This document shows positions 1 through 10,228 of a DNA stretch of 64,000 nt, piece by piece. Under the pieces are notes generated by a model, which searched no databases, was not told the DNA's origin, and saw nothing but the letters and a program-made list of their open reading frames with translations. The stretch's first letter is position 1. Each line of letters opens with the position of its first letter. Both the position numbers and the translations under genes were made by a program. The stretch is taken from the NCBI RefSeq assembly GCF_900112245.1, contig NZ_FOYX01000004.1:150884-214883 (forward strand), read 5' to 3'. The DNA is from Maribacter stanieri. Lineage in GTDB: Bacteria > Bacteroidota > Bacteroidia > Flavobacteriales > Flavobacteriaceae.

Positions 1-453
1 ACCAATTATGTGTCTAAGGATAAATCTAAGTACGAGTACATTTCTTCGTTTGCAGGTTATTTTCCGGCAGATGCTCCAAAGTACTCTTGTATTGTGGTAA
101 TCCACAAGCCAGACAAAAGTGTAGGTTATTACGGTGCAGATGTATCTGGTCCGGTATTTAAATCTGTAGCACAAAAAGTATACGCTACCTCTCCATTAAC
201 AAGTGAAGTTGATGTTAGAGATGTATTGATCGCTAAAAACGAAGATTCTCATAAAGGATATTACAAGGCAGCACAACAGAAATATTCAGAAGTACCTAAT
301 GTAAAAGGTATGTGTGGTATGGATGCAGTTGCTATTTTGGAGAATTTAGGAATAGAAGTAATAGTAAAAGGAAATGGAAAGGTTAAAAACCAATCCATCA
401 ACAAAGGCACGGATTTAAAGTCTGTGAAAAAAATAGTATTAGAATTAATATGA
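1..453 (+). CDS. ftsI: Peptidoglycan transpeptidase FtsI/PBP3, C-terminal end (partial)
   Basis: This is the 3' end of a gene that begins before the window; the frame is open from base 1, so the GTG at 10 is internal. The visible ~150 residues hold the end of a penicillin-binding domain and then a C-terminal PASTA-like segment of about 55 residues (from around 'EVPNVKGM', ending in 'LELI'). In the family, the missing upstream part carries the transmembrane anchor and the SxxK catalytic serine that cross-links septal peptidoglycan. The identification rests on the PASTA tail and on position: murE starts inside its last codons (4-base overlap), as in Bacteroidota dcw clusters. A PBP2-like relative cannot be excluded from this fragment alone. 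Confidence 0.85.
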   Translation, partial: TNYVSKDKSKYEYISSFAGYFPADAPKYSCIVVIHKPDKSVGYYGADVSGPVFKSVAQKVYATSPLTSEVDVRDVLIAKNEDSHKGYYKAAQQKYSEVPNVKGMCGMDAVAILENLGIEVIVKGNGKVKNQSINKGTDLKSVKKIVLELI

Positions 454-1913
454 TGCCATTAAAAGACATATTGTATGGAGTGCGTATTGCTGCTGTTAGC
501 GGTACTACTTCTTGTGATATAGCGTCTGTTCGTTTTGACTCTCGTGAGGTTCAAAAAGGAGATGCCTTCGTTGCTATAAAAGGTACGTTGACAGATGGTC
601 ATAAATATATAGATGCAGTAGTTGCGGCTGGTGCAAGAGCTATTGTTTGCGAGCAATTGCCGGCAAACATGGTAGATGAGGTTACGTATGTAGAGGTAGA
701 AAGCGGCAATCAAGCATTAGCGTTGATGGCGTCTAACTACTATGGTACACCATCAAAGAATTTAAAATTGGTTGGGGTTACGGGTACAAATGGTAAAACG
801 ACCGTATCTAGTTTGTTGTATCAGTTATTTAAAAAAGCAGGATTTAAAGTTGGGTTATTATCCACCATTAAAATCATGGTCGATGATACTGAATTTGCTA
901 CAAAACATACCACACCAGATGCATTGGTGATCAATAAGCATTTGAAATTGATGAACGATGCCGGTGTAGAGTATTGCTTTATGGAAGTAAGCTCTCATGG
1001 TATTCACCAAAAAAGAACAGAAGGTCTGGTATTTGAAGGAGCGATTTTTACGAATCTTTCTCATGATCACCTAGACTACCATAAAACATTTGCAGAGTAC
1101 CGCGATACCAAGAAAATATTATTCGATCAATTGCCTAAAAAGGCATTTGCACTAACGAATATAGACGATAAGAACGGTTTGGTCATGTTGCAGAATACCA
1201 AGGCTAGAAAAGCAACATACGCCTTAAAAAACTATGCGGATTACAGAGCACAGATTTTAGAGAATCAGTTCGATGGTCAATTATTGAAAATTAATGACAA
1301 TGAGCTTTGGAGCAGGTTAATAGGTCATTTCAATGCCTATAATATGCTGGCAATTTATGCTACTGCAGATTTATTAGGATTGGAGCATTTAGAGACCCTT
1401 CGTTTAATAAGCGAGCTGGAGAATGTAGATGGAAGGTTCCAATATTACATATCGAAAAATAAAATTACGGCAATAGTTGATTATGCCCATACGCCGGACG
1501 CCCTAAAGAATGTGCTTGAGACAATCAACACGTTGAGAACTGGAAATGAAAACGTCATCACCGTTGTGGGGTGTGGTGGCGATAGAGACAGATCAAAGCG
1601 TCCGGTAATGGGTAATATCGCATCAGAGATGAGCAACAAGATTATTTTCACCTCTGACAATCCACGTACCGAATCCCCAACTGAGATAATTGCGGAAATA
1701 GAGGCAGGCGTAGAGCCACAGAACGTAAAGAAAATATTGTCTATTGAAAATAGAGAGCAAGCCATTAAAACGGCATGCCAACTAGCAAATGATAACGATA
1801 TCATATTAATAGCCGGTAAAGGTCATGAGACCTACCAAGAAAGCAATGGCGTTCGTATAGATTTCGATGATTTTAAAATAGTAAAAGAGCTTTTAACAAG
1901 CTTAGATAAATAA
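450..1913 (+). CDS. murE: UDP-N-acetylmuramoyl-tripeptide synthetase MurE, meso-DAP type
   Basis: A cytoplasmic ATP-dependent ligase that adds the third amino acid to UDP-MurNAc-L-Ala-D-Glu. The 487-residue length is normal. The Mur-ligase ATP loop GTNGKT lies at residues 112-117, and a DNPR motif is at residues 403-406. In this family DNPR marks meso-diaminopimelate as substrate, as opposed to lysine, so the wall should be DAP-type. The start overlaps the ftsI stop by four bases (ATGA), which indicates translational coupling; the second ATG, three bases on, could serve equally well. mraY follows after 30 bases. Nothing in the frame looks damaged. Confidence 0.97.
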   Translation: MMPLKDILYGVRIAAVSGTTSCDIASVRFDSREVQKGDAFVAIKGTLTDGHKYIDAVVAAGARAIVCEQLPANMVDEVTYVEVESGNQALALMASNYYGTPSKNLKLVGVTGTNGKTTVSSLLYQLFKKAGFKVGLLSTIKIMVDDTEFATKHTTPDALVINKHLKLMNDAGVEYCFMEVSSHGIHQKRTEGLVFEGAIFTNLSHDHLDYHKTFAEYRDTKKILFDQLPKKAFALTNIDDKNGLVMLQNTKARKATYALKNYADYRAQILENQFDGQLLKINDNELWSRLIGHFNAYNMLAIYATADLLGLEHLETLRLISELENVDGRFQYYISKNKITAIVDYAHTPDALKNVLETINTLRTGNENVITVVGCGGDRDRSKRPVMGNIASEMSNKIIFTSDNPRTESPTEIIAEIEAGVEPQNVKKILSIENREQAIKTACQLANDNDIILIAGKGHETYQESNGVRIDFDDFKIVKELLTSLDK

Positions 1914-1943
1914 CCAAGGCTTAGTAGCAAGAATACAGAATAT

Positions 1944-3164
1944 ATGTTAACCTACCTGTTCGAATATTTAGAAAAACAATACCAGTTGCCTGGAGCTTCG
2001 CTGTTTCAGTTTAGCACATTCCGTGCGGCAATGGCTATTTTGTTTTCGCTAATGATAGCAACTGTTTACGGTAAGCGTGTTATTCTTTTTCTACAAAAGC
2101 AGCAAGTAGGTGAAACTATTCGTGATCTAGGTTTAGACGGTCAAAAGCAAAAGGCAGGTACGCCAACTATGGGTGGTGTTATCATTATAATGGCAACATT
2201 AATACCGGTGTTACTTTTTGCTCGATTAGAAAATATTTACATCATCCTATTGATATTCACCATGTTGTGGATGGGGGCTATTGGTTTTTTGGATGATTAC
2301 ATCAAAGTGTTTAAAAAGAACAAAGAAGGCTTAAAAGGTAGGTTTAAGGTATTAGGTCAGGTAGTATTAGGGCTTATCGTAGGTGCCGTGCTTTATTTTC
2401 ACCCAGAGGTGACCATGCGTGATCACGATAAAACGATAATTACACAAGCGTATACGGTAGAGCAGGTAAAAGGAGCGGAAATTAAATCGACCATGACAAC
2501 GGTTCCTTTCTTTAAAAACAATGAGTTTGATTATGAGAGCTTAATAGCATGGGCAGGAGATGATGCAAAAGATTATGCGTGGTTAATGTTCATTCCAATT
2601 ATCATTCTAATTGTAACTGCAGTATCTAACGGAGCAAATTTAACTGATGGTATAGATGGGCTTGCGGCAGGTACATCGGCAATAATAGTATTTACGCTGG
2701 GCATATTCGCCCTGGTGTCTGGTAACATCATATTCTCCGATTACTTGGATATTATGTACATACCGCGAGTAGGAGAATTATTAATATTCATAACTGCTTT
2801 TGTAGGGGCGTTGATAGGGTTTTTATGGTACAATGCTTTCCCAGCACAAGTATTTATGGGAGATACAGGAAGTTTGACCATAGGTGGAGTTATTGCTGTA
2901 ATTGCGATAATAGTGCGTAAAGAATTATTGATACCAGTGTTATGCGGAATCTTCTTTGCGGAGTCACTTTCGGTAATGATGCAAGTAGGGTATTTCAAAT
3001 ACACGAAGAAAAAATTTGGAGAGGGCAGACGTATATTTTTAATGTCGCCACTACATCACCATTATCAGAAAATGGGGTACCACGAGAGTAAGATCGTAAC
3101 CAGATTTTGGATTGTGGGAATACTATTGGCCATTGTAACTATAGTGACTTTAAAAATTAGATAA
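1944..3164 (+). CDS. mraY: Phospho-N-acetylmuramoyl-pentapeptide transferase MraY
   Basis: A polytopic inner-membrane enzyme that moves phospho-MurNAc-pentapeptide onto undecaprenyl phosphate to make lipid I. Seen in the sequence: multiple hydrophobic segments, the GTPTMGG motif near residue 72, the [12 protein letters not shown] active-site stretch (~residues 232-243), and the conserved HHHYQKMG motif near the C-terminus. At 406 residues it is about 45 longer than proteobacterial MraY. The excess is a polar stretch (roughly residues 150-210) between membrane segments, where Bacteroidota enzymes are commonly extended. The stop overlaps the murD start by one base (TAATG). Confidence 0.96.
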   Translation: MLTYLFEYLEKQYQLPGASLFQFSTFRAAMAILFSLMIATVYGKRVILFLQKQQVGETIRDLGLDGQKQKAGTPTMGGVIIIMATLIPVLLFARLENIYIILLIFTMLWMGAIGFLDDYIKVFKKNKEGLKGRFKVLGQVVLGLIVGAVLYFHPEVTMRDHDKTIITQAYTVEQVKGAEIKSTMTTVPFFKNNEFDYESLIAWAGDDAKDYAWLMFIPIIILIVTAVSNGANLTDGIDGLAAGTSAIIVFTLGIFALVSGNIIFSDYLDIMYIPRVGELLIFITAFVGALIGFLWYNAFPAQVFMGDTGSLTIGGVIAVIAIIVRKELLIPVLCGIFFAESLSVMMQVGYFKYTKKKFGEGRRIFLMSPLHHHYQKMGYHESKIVTRFWIVGILLAIVTIVTLKIR

Positions 3165-4498
3165 TGGCACTGTTAGTAGTTCTAGGCGGAGGAGAAAGTG
3201 GAGTAGGAACAGCCATTTTAGGATTAAAAAAAGGATACGATGTATTTGTGTCCGATAAAGGAAAAATTAAAGAGAAGTACAAAAACGTTCTTGAACATTT
3301 TGGAATTGATTGGGAAGAAGAACAGCATTCAGAAGACCGCATACTAAAAGCCAATTTAGTAATGAAGAGTCCGGGTATACCAGATAAAGTAGCCTTGGTG
3401 AAGCAGTTGGTAGCGAAAGGCATTCCTGTAATATCAGAGATAGAATTTGCATCTAAATACACCGATGCAAAAATTATTGGTATCACGGGAAGCAATGGAA
3501 AAACAACGACTACCATGCTAACGAACCACATTTTGGCGAACGCCGGATTAAAAGTGGGAATGGCAGGAAACATTGGTGATAGTTATGCAAAAATGGTTGC
3601 AGAGAATGATTTTGAGTATTACGTGCTTGAGATCAGTAGTTTTCAACTAGACGGTATTGTAGATTTTAAACCGCACATAGCGGTGATTACGAATATTACG
3701 CCAGATCATTTAGATCGGTATGAGTATGAGTTTGAAAATTATATCGCTTCAAAATTTAGAATAGCGGAAAACCAAGACGAAAACGATTATTTGATATATG
3801 ATGCAGATGATACCGTTTTGGTAGAATGGTTGAACAAAAACCCGGTCAAGTCAAAATTGATGCCCTTTTCACTGAACAAACAATTTGAACAAGGTGCATT
3901 CATAGAACAAAACGAGATAATAATAAAAACAACAACAGACACTATTAGCATGATTAAAGACACTTTGGCCTTAGAAGGTCAGCACAATGTAAAGAACACG
4001 ATGGCAGCTTCCACAATTGCAAAATTGATAGGAATCCGAAAGGAGACGATTAGAGCTTGTGTTTCTAATTTTCAAGGGGCTCCCCACCGTTTGGAGAAGG
4101 TGTTGAAAATACATCATGTAGAATATATCAATGATTCTAAGGCAACGAATGTAAACGCTGCTTATTATGCATTAGATAGCATGAAATCACCTACAGTATG
4201 GATCGTAGGCGGTGTAGATAAAGGAAATGAGTACATGGAGTTAATGCCATTGGTACGTGAGAAGGTAAAAGCAATTATTTGCTTGGGCGAGGATAATGAA
4301 AAGATAAAGCATGTATTTGGTAATGCGGTAGATCTATTGGTTGAAACATATGCAATGGAAGAAGCTGTGAAAGTAGCTTATAAAATTGCAGAACGTGGAG
4401 ATACGGTTTTGTTGTCGCCAGCATGTGCAAGTTTCGATTTGTTTAAGAACTATGAAGATCGTGGAGATCAATTTAAGAACTGTGTAAAGAACCTATAA
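3164..4498 (+). CDS. murD: UDP-N-acetylmuramoylalanine--D-glutamate ligase MurD
   Basis: A cytoplasmic Mur ligase that adds D-glutamate to UDP-MurNAc-L-Ala. It has 444 residues in the usual three-domain layout: an N-terminal Rossmann-like part starting 'LVVLGGGESGVG', the central ATP loop ITGSNGKTTTT at about residue 108, and a C-terminal domain with the HRLEKV motif (near residue 311). The start codon overlaps the mraY stop, and the next gene begins one base after the stop, so it sits in the middle of a tightly packed operon. No anomalies were seen. Confidence 0.97.
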   Translation: MALLVVLGGGESGVGTAILGLKKGYDVFVSDKGKIKEKYKNVLEHFGIDWEEEQHSEDRILKANLVMKSPGIPDKVALVKQLVAKGIPVISEIEFASKYTDAKIIGITGSNGKTTTTMLTNHILANAGLKVGMAGNIGDSYAKMVAENDFEYYVLEISSFQLDGIVDFKPHIAVITNITPDHLDRYEYEFENYIASKFRIAENQDENDYLIYDADDTVLVEWLNKNPVKSKLMPFSLNKQFEQGAFIEQNEIIIKTTTDTISMIKDTLALEGQHNVKNTMAASTIAKLIGIRKETIRACVSNFQGAPHRLEKVLKIHHVEYINDSKATNVNAAYYALDSMKSPTVWIVGGVDKGNEYMELMPLVREKVKAIICLGEDNEKIKHVFGNAVDLLVETYAMEEAVKVAYKIAERGDTVLLSPACASFDLFKNYEDRGDQFKNCVKNL

Positions 4499-4499
4499 G

Positions 4500-5702
4500 G
4501 TGTTGAATATATTCCAAAATATAAAAGGAGATAAAGCTATTTGGGCCATTGCGGCGCTCTTGGCCTTATTTTCATTTTTACCTGTCTACAGCGCCAGTAG
4601 TAATTTGGTGTATGTGGTAGGTAACGGTACACCTGTAGGGCATTTGGTAAAACATGCCATCTTGTTGTTTTTAGGATTTGGAATTATTTATGGAGTACAT
4701 AAAATACCTACGCACTTTTTTAAAGGGTTGTCTATGATAGCCCTGCCAATAGTACTGGTATTACTCATATTCGTATTGGCGCAAGGTACATCTGGTGGTG
4801 GTACCAATGATAGTCGTTGGATTCGTATTCCTTTAGTAGGTTTCGGTTTTCAGCCATCTAACTTGGCGGCAGTTGTTTTAATGATTTATGTGGCACGGTA
4901 TTTCTCTAAAGTAAGAGAGATTAAAATAACCTTTAAAGAAAGCATATTGCCATTGTGGCTTCCGGTTTTCTTAGTGGTAGCCCTTATTTTACCGGCGAAC
5001 TTTTCTACGGCGGCTATTGTATTTTCAATGGTCATGGTGCTTTGTTTCTTAGGAGGATATCCTATGAAATACTTGTTGGGAATTGTTGGAACGGGAATTC
5101 TATTTCTGTCCATATTTATACTAACGGCAAAAGCTTTTCCAGATTTATTCCCAAATAGGGTAGATACTTGGATGAGCCGTATAGATAGCTTTTCCAACCC
5201 AGACGATACGGAAGGAACCTACCAAATCGAAAAAGCTAAAATTGCAATAGCTACTGGTGGTATAATGGGTAAAGGTGCAGGTAAGAGTGTGCAAAAGAAC
5301 TTTTTGCCACAGAGTTCATCAGATTTTATCTATGCAATAATAGTGGAGGAATATGGCTTAATTGGCGGATTTGTGTTGATGCTATTTTACCTATTTCTAT
5401 TGTTCAGGATTGTGGTAGTAGCCAATGGTTGTACTTCAATTTTTAGCAAACTGCTGGTGCTAGGCGTAGGGTTGCCGATTGTGTTTCAGGCGTTGATAAA
5501 TATGGCGGTAGCTGTAGAACTGTTTCCGGTAACTGGACAGAATTTACCACTGGTAAGTAGTGGAGGTACATCTAGTTGGATGACCTGTTTGGCAATAGGT
5601 ATCATTTTAAGTGCAAGTAATAAAAGTATAGTACAAGAGAGTGCTTCTGATAGTGATATAGATGAGACGAACCCTTTAGAAATTTTAAGTGGGCAGTTAT
5701 AA
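4500..5702 (+). CDS. ftsW: Septal peptidoglycan glycosyltransferase FtsW (SEDS family)
   Basis: A multi-pass inner-membrane SEDS protein of 400 residues that polymerises lipid II at the septum together with FtsI. The sequence shows about ten hydrophobic segments, the '[16 protein letters not shown]' region near residue 105 and the late '[12 protein letters not shown]' motif; both are hallmarks of FtsW/RodA proteins. Neighbours (murD before, murG after) assign it to FtsW and not RodA. The start appears to be GTG at 4500, one base after murD, with TTG at 4503 as an alternative; no ATG fits. Its last 14 bases overlap murG. Confidence 0.95.
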   Translation: MLNIFQNIKGDKAIWAIAALLALFSFLPVYSASSNLVYVVGNGTPVGHLVKHAILLFLGFGIIYGVHKIPTHFFKGLSMIALPIVLVLLIFVLAQGTSGGGTNDSRWIRIPLVGFGFQPSNLAAVVLMIYVARYFSKVREIKITFKESILPLWLPVFLVVALILPANFSTAAIVFSMVMVLCFLGGYPMKYLLGIVGTGILFLSIFILTAKAFPDLFPNRVDTWMSRIDSFSNPDDTEGTYQIEKAKIAIATGGIMGKGAGKSVQKNFLPQSSSDFIYAIIVEEYGLIGGFVLMLFYLFLLFRIVVVANGCTSIFSKLLVLGVGLPIVFQALINMAVAVELFPVTGQNLPLVSSGGTSSWMTCLAIGIILSASNKSIVQESASDSDIDETNPLEILSGQL

Positions 5703-6777
5703 GTTTATTCTATCGGGAGGTGGTACTGGCGGACATATTTATCCGGCGATAGCCATAGCAAATGAATTGAAAAGAAGATATCCTGATGCGGAATTTTTGT
5801 TCGTGGGCGCTAAGGATAGAATGGAGATGGAAAAGGTACCCCAAGCAGGGTACAAAATAGAAGGATTGTGGATTACGGGGATTCAGCGAAAATTGACCCT
5901 TAAAAATCTACTATTTCCTATAAAATTGATAAGTAGTTTAATGAAAGCAAACAGCATCGTATCTAAGTTTAAACCACACGCCGTAATTGGTACAGGTGGT
6001 TTTGCTAGCGGTCCATTGTTAAAAATGGCCACCGTTAAAGGGGTGCCATGTTTGTTGCAAGAGCAGAATTCTTTTGCAGGAATTACCAATAAACTATTAA
6101 AGGATAAAGTGGAAAAAATCTGTGTGGCCTATGAGGGTATGGAGAAGTTTTTCCCTAAGGATAAAATTGTGTTGACGGGCAACCCGGTACGCTCAGATTT
6201 GGTAGAACTAAAGGCTACTAAAAGTGAAGCCTTGGCTTATTTTGATTTAGATGCCAATAAGAAAACATTATTGGTGTTAGGTGGTAGTTTAGGTGCTAGA
6301 CGCATTAACCAATTAGTGGCAGATCATTTAGCATATTTTGAAGAACAAGGGTTGCAAGTAATCTGGCAATGTGGAAAAGGGTATTACGAAACCTATAAAT
6401 CTCATGAGTCAGCAACTATAAAAGTGCATGCTTTTTTGAATACGATGGATAAAGCCTATGTAGCGGCAGATTTCATTATTTCAAGAGCAGGAGCAGGTGC
6501 GGTATCAGAATTATGTTTGGTGGGTAAACCAACATTCTTTATTCCGTCGCCAGTAGTAGCAGAAGATCATCAAACAATGAATGCATTATCGTTAGTTGGG
6601 CATGATGCGGCTATTATGATCAGAGAGAAAGAATTGGATGAGCAGTTTAAGACAGTATTTGAATCGGTTGTTAAATCGCCTGAAAAACAAATAGCATTAT
6701 CAAAGAATATAAAAGCATTGGCATTACCGAATGCCACTGCGGATATCTGCGATGAAATAGAAAAAATTTTAAAGTAA
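5689..6777 (+). CDS. murG: Lipid II synthase MurG (undecaprenyl-PP-MurNAc-pentapeptide GlcNAc transferase)
   Basis: A membrane-associated GT28 glycosyltransferase that adds GlcNAc to lipid I to give lipid II. The N-terminal glycine-rich loop [15 protein letters not shown] (residues ~10-24) and the GSLGARRIN motif in the second Rossmann domain are diagnostic, and 362 residues is standard. The start is GTG at 5689, overlapping the ftsW end by 14 bases in another frame; a downstream start would cut into the first beta strand before the glycine loop. murC follows after one base. It lies in the usual dcw position between ftsW and murC. Confidence 0.97.
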   Translation: MGSYKFILSGGGTGGHIYPAIAIANELKRRYPDAEFLFVGAKDRMEMEKVPQAGYKIEGLWITGIQRKLTLKNLLFPIKLISSLMKANSIVSKFKPHAVIGTGGFASGPLLKMATVKGVPCLLQEQNSFAGITNKLLKDKVEKICVAYEGMEKFFPKDKIVLTGNPVRSDLVELKATKSEALAYFDLDANKKTLLVLGGSLGARRINQLVADHLAYFEEQGLQVIWQCGKGYYETYKSHESATIKVHAFLNTMDKAYVAADFIISRAGAGAVSELCLVGKPTFFIPSPVVAEDHQTMNALSLVGHDAAIMIREKELDEQFKTVFESVVKSPEKQIALSKNIKALALPNATADICDEIEKILK

Positions 6778-6778
6778 A

Positions 6779-8134
6779 ATGAATTTAACGCAAATACATA
6801 AGGTGTATTTTATTGGCATAGGAGGCATTGGTATGTCTGCTTTGGCGCGTTATTTTGCTTTCATAAATAAGGCGGTAGGCGGGTATGATAAAACCGAAAG
6901 TCCGCTTACACAAGAGTTAGCGAATTCAGGTATTGATATTCATTATACAGATGACATAAACGCTGTGTCAGATGAGTTTAAGAAAGATATAGAGCATACG
7001 TTGGTGGTGTATACGCCGGCAGTTTCTTCTAATCATTCGGAATACCAGTATTTTTTAAACAATGGATTTACAATTAAGAAAAGATCAGAAGTTCTTGGTT
7101 TAATTACAAAGGATTCTTTTTGCTTGGCAGTTGCAGGTACACATGGTAAAACGACGACATCAAGTATTCTAGCGCATTTATTAAAAGAAACAGGAGTTAA
7201 AATGACAGCCTTTTTAGGTGGTATTTCTGAGGATTTTAATAGTAATTTCTTGTTAGAAGGTACGGAGTACTCAGTGGTAGAAGCAGATGAGTTTGATCGT
7301 TCATTTATGCAGTTGACACCAAATGTAGCCTGTGTTACTTCAATGGATGCGGATCACTTGGATATTTATGGAGATGCTGAGGAATTAGAAAGAACATTTG
7401 TTGATTTTACAAAACGATTAAAACCGGGCGGAAAATTATTTGTCCGTAATGGTTTGCCTTTAGAAGGGTTGACCTATGGTATTGAAGACGATTCGGATTA
7501 TTGCATCCGAAATATAAAAATAGAACGTGGCACCTACATATTCGATTTGGAGACCCCTGACCTCAAACTAGAAGGGGTTGAATTTAACAAACCTGGAAGA
7601 CATAATTTGTTGAACGGTTTAGTGGCTTTCGCAATGGCGATGCAAGCAGGTTCCCCACCGCATCGCCTTGCAGAGGCATTAGCAACTTTTAAAGGTGTGC
7701 AAAGGCGTTTTTCATATCGAATTAAGAGTGAAGATTTCATTTTTATAGATGATTACGCACATCACCCTACGGAAATCAATGCTGTTTTTGAAGCAATTTC
7801 AGAAATGCATCCGAACAAAAAAGTATTGGCAATTTTTCAACCACACCTATTTTCTAGAACACGGGATTTTGCAGATGCATTTGCAAAAAGCCTTTCTCAA
7901 TTCGAAAATGTGCTGTTGTTGGATATCTATCCGGCTAGAGAAGAACCACTTAAAGGAATAGATTCTAAATGGTTGTTGGGTAAGATAAAAAGTAGTAATA
8001 AAAAATTAATTTCAAAGGAGCAAATCATATCTGAGATTAAAAGTCAGAATCCAGAAGTTTTAATAACAATGGGTGCTGGAGATATAGGTTTAGAAGTTGT
8101 GAAAATAAAAAAAGAAATGTCGTATGCAGGTTAA
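6779..8134 (+). CDS. murC: UDP-N-acetylmuramate--L-alanine ligase MurC
   Basis: A cytoplasmic ligase that adds L-alanine to UDP-MurNAc, the first step of stem-peptide assembly. The 451 residues include the N-terminal GIGGIGMSALA nucleotide-binding loop (~residues 13-23), the ATP loop GTHGKTTTSS (~residue 120) and the DDYAHHPTEI motif of the C-terminal domain (~residue 324). The 3' end overlaps ftsQ by 11 bases. The usual proteobacterial partners murF, murB and ddl are absent here; their absence from this cluster is typical of Bacteroidota. Confidence 0.97.
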   Translation: MNLTQIHKVYFIGIGGIGMSALARYFAFINKAVGGYDKTESPLTQELANSGIDIHYTDDINAVSDEFKKDIEHTLVVYTPAVSSNHSEYQYFLNNGFTIKKRSEVLGLITKDSFCLAVAGTHGKTTTSSILAHLLKETGVKMTAFLGGISEDFNSNFLLEGTEYSVVEADEFDRSFMQLTPNVACVTSMDADHLDIYGDAEELERTFVDFTKRLKPGGKLFVRNGLPLEGLTYGIEDDSDYCIRNIKIERGTYIFDLETPDLKLEGVEFNKPGRHNLLNGLVAFAMAMQAGSPPHRLAEALATFKGVQRRFSYRIKSEDFIFIDDYAHHPTEINAVFEAISEMHPNKKVLAIFQPHLFSRTRDFADAFAKSLSQFENVLLLDIYPAREEPLKGIDSKWLLGKIKSSNKKLISKEQIISEIKSQNPEVLITMGAGDIGLEVVKIKKEMSYAG

Positions 8135-8843
8135 TTGGAATTTTATAAAGTTATCGGCTTTAGTTCTGGTAATCATGGGGTTATATGCTTTTTCTAATGA
8201 GCGTAATAGTGCTAAGCATGTTGCGGGAATGAAGGTAGAATTCGTTGGGGATCAAAATTTGTACCTCACTGAAGGGACGGTTAATAAATTGTTAATACAA
8301 AATTATGGTAGTCTCGAAAATGTGCCTAAAGAAAATATAGTTTTGAATACTGTAGAAAAGGCCCTTGAGGCCAATGAAATGGTGAAAAGTGCCGAAGTCT
8401 ATCTAACAATAGATGGTGAGCTTACGTCGAAAATAGTCCAACGGAAACCAATAGGACGCATAGAAGGGGAAAATAAGTTCTATTTGGATGATGAAGGAAA
8501 GAGGATGCCTTTTTCTAATAATCATTCAGCAAGAGTTCCCATTATCACTGGTACTATCAGTGGTAAAAGCCTTGAGGATGTCTATGTGATATTGGAACAC
8601 GTGAATAAGGACGATTTTTTTCGTGAATCGGTAATCGGTATTCATATAAAAGGAGAAAGTGAATATCAATTACGATTAAGGCTTAACAATTTTGTTGTGA
8701 ACATAGGCGGTATTGAAGATTTGGAAGCTAAGTTCAGCAATTTTAAGGCGTTTTATGCCAAAGCGAACAAGGATCAAACCTTGGAAGATTACGCGGAAGT
8801 AAGTTTAGAATTCAATAACCAGGTGGTGTGCACTAAAATATAA
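8124..8843 (+). CDS. ftsQ: Cell division protein FtsQ
   Basis: A bitopic divisome protein of 239 residues. It has one N-terminal transmembrane segment (about residues 7-22), then a POTRA-like region ('VEFVGDQNLYLTEGTVNKLL') and an FtsQ beta domain containing 'DDEGKRMPFS'. Sequence conservation in this family is low, so the call rests on architecture and on the position between murC and ftsA. It begins with ATG inside the murC end (11-base overlap), and ftsA starts six bases after the stop. Confidence 0.9.
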   Translation: MQVNWNFIKLSALVLVIMGLYAFSNERNSAKHVAGMKVEFVGDQNLYLTEGTVNKLLIQNYGSLENVPKENIVLNTVEKALEANEMVKSAEVYLTIDGELTSKIVQRKPIGRIEGENKFYLDDEGKRMPFSNNHSARVPIITGTISGKSLEDVYVILEHVNKDDFFRESVIGIHIKGESEYQLRLRLNNFVVNIGGIEDLEAKFSNFKAFYAKANKDQTLEDYAEVSLEFNNQVVCTKI

Positions 8844-8849
8844 TAGAAA

Positions 8850-10187
8850 ATGGAACAAACTAAATATTCAGTCGGTTTAGACATAGGAACAACGAAAATC
8901 GTTGCCATAATCGGAAAGCAAAACGAATATGGTAAGATTGAGATTTTGGGTATCGGTAAGTCCAAAAGTTTAGGTGTACACAGAGGTGTGGTAAATAATA
9001 TTACACAAACCATAAAATCTATTCAACAGGCGGTTGAGGAGGCAGAAGCAAATTCTGGTCTTAAAATCGGTTCTGTTGTAGTTGGTATAGCAGGTCAGCA
9101 TATAAGAAGTCTTCAACATAGCGATTACATTACCAGAAAAGATTCTGAGGAAGTAATTGGCGAGGAAGATGTGGATCTTTTATGTAATCAAGTGCACAAA
9201 TTGATTATGCTACCAGGTGAAGAGATTATACATGTTTTACCACAAGAATACAAAGTTGACGGACAAGCTGAAATCCGTGAGCCTGTTGGTATGTATGGTG
9301 GTAGGCTAGAAGCTAACTTTCATGTTGTAGTTGGTCAAGTAGTATCTATAAAGAATGTTGGTCGTTGTATTAAAAGTGCAGGACTGGATTTAGGGAATAT
9401 TACACTAGAGCCATTAGCATCATCTGACGCAGTATTGAGTCAAGAAGAAAAAGAAGCAGGTGTAGCATTGATCGATATAGGAGGTGGTACTACTGATTTA
9501 GCCATTTTTAAAGATGGAATTATAAGACATACAGCTGTAATACCTTTTGGTGGTGGAGTAATCACAGAAGATATTAAAGAAGGTTGTTCTATTATAGAAA
9601 AGCAAGCAGAGTTGTTAAAAACTAGGTTTGGTTCTGCATGGCCAGGAGAAAATAGAGACAATGAAATTGTTTCTATACCAGGTTTACGTGGTAGAGAGCC
9701 AAAAGAAATATCTCTTAAGAACCTTTCAAAAATAATTCATGCACGTGTTGTTGAAATTATTGAGCAAGTATATGTAGAGATCAAGAACTACGGTCACGAA
9801 GAGCAAAAGAAGAAACTAATTGCAGGTATTGTGTTGACAGGCGGCGGTAGCCAACTAAAACATTTAAAGCAATTGGTAGAATATATAACAGGGATGGATA
9901 CTCGTATTGGGTACCCTAACGAACACCTAGCAGGAGATTCTGATGAAGAAGTTGCTAGTCCACTATACGCAACGGCAGTTGGTCTTTTAATGAACGCCAT
10001 TAAAAATCAAGAGAAATTGAAGTTGACGCAAGAGGAAATTTTAGAAGAGCAAGAGCAGGAAGAAGAATTAATGTATGCGGAAAATGATACGAAAGTAGTA
10101 GCACGCCCCGATATACATAAAGAACGAAAATCTGTTTTTGATAAGTGGTCTGAAAAATTGAAAGAATTTTTAGATAACGCAGAGTAA
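8850..10187 (+). CDS. ftsA: Cell division protein FtsA
   Basis: An actin-like ATPase that tethers FtsZ to the membrane and recruits the divisome. Phosphate-binding loops are visible: 'GLDIGTTKIVAII' at residues 9-21 and 'IDIGGGTTDLAIF' at about residue 207, with the adenosine motif 'VLTGGGSQL' near residue 330. The 445-residue protein ends in an acidic linker and an amphipathic stretch ('VFDKWSEKLKEFLDN') that fits the membrane-targeting helix of FtsA. ftsZ follows after 41 bases. Confidence 0.97.
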   Translation: MEQTKYSVGLDIGTTKIVAIIGKQNEYGKIEILGIGKSKSLGVHRGVVNNITQTIKSIQQAVEEAEANSGLKIGSVVVGIAGQHIRSLQHSDYITRKDSEEVIGEEDVDLLCNQVHKLIMLPGEEIIHVLPQEYKVDGQAEIREPVGMYGGRLEANFHVVVGQVVSIKNVGRCIKSAGLDLGNITLEPLASSDAVLSQEEKEAGVALIDIGGGTTDLAIFKDGIIRHTAVIPFGGGVITEDIKEGCSIIEKQAELLKTRFGSAWPGENRDNEIVSIPGLRGREPKEISLKNLSKIIHARVVEIIEQVYVEIKNYGHEEQKKKLIAGIVLTGGGSQLKHLKQLVEYITGMDTRIGYPNEHLAGDSDEEVASPLYATAVGLLMNAIKNQEKLKLTQEEILEEQEQEEELMYAENDTKVVARPDIHKERKSVFDKWSEKLKEFLDNAE

Positions 10188-10228
10188 GAAGCATAGTATA
10201 AGAATACATAACCAGTAATAATTAGAAT

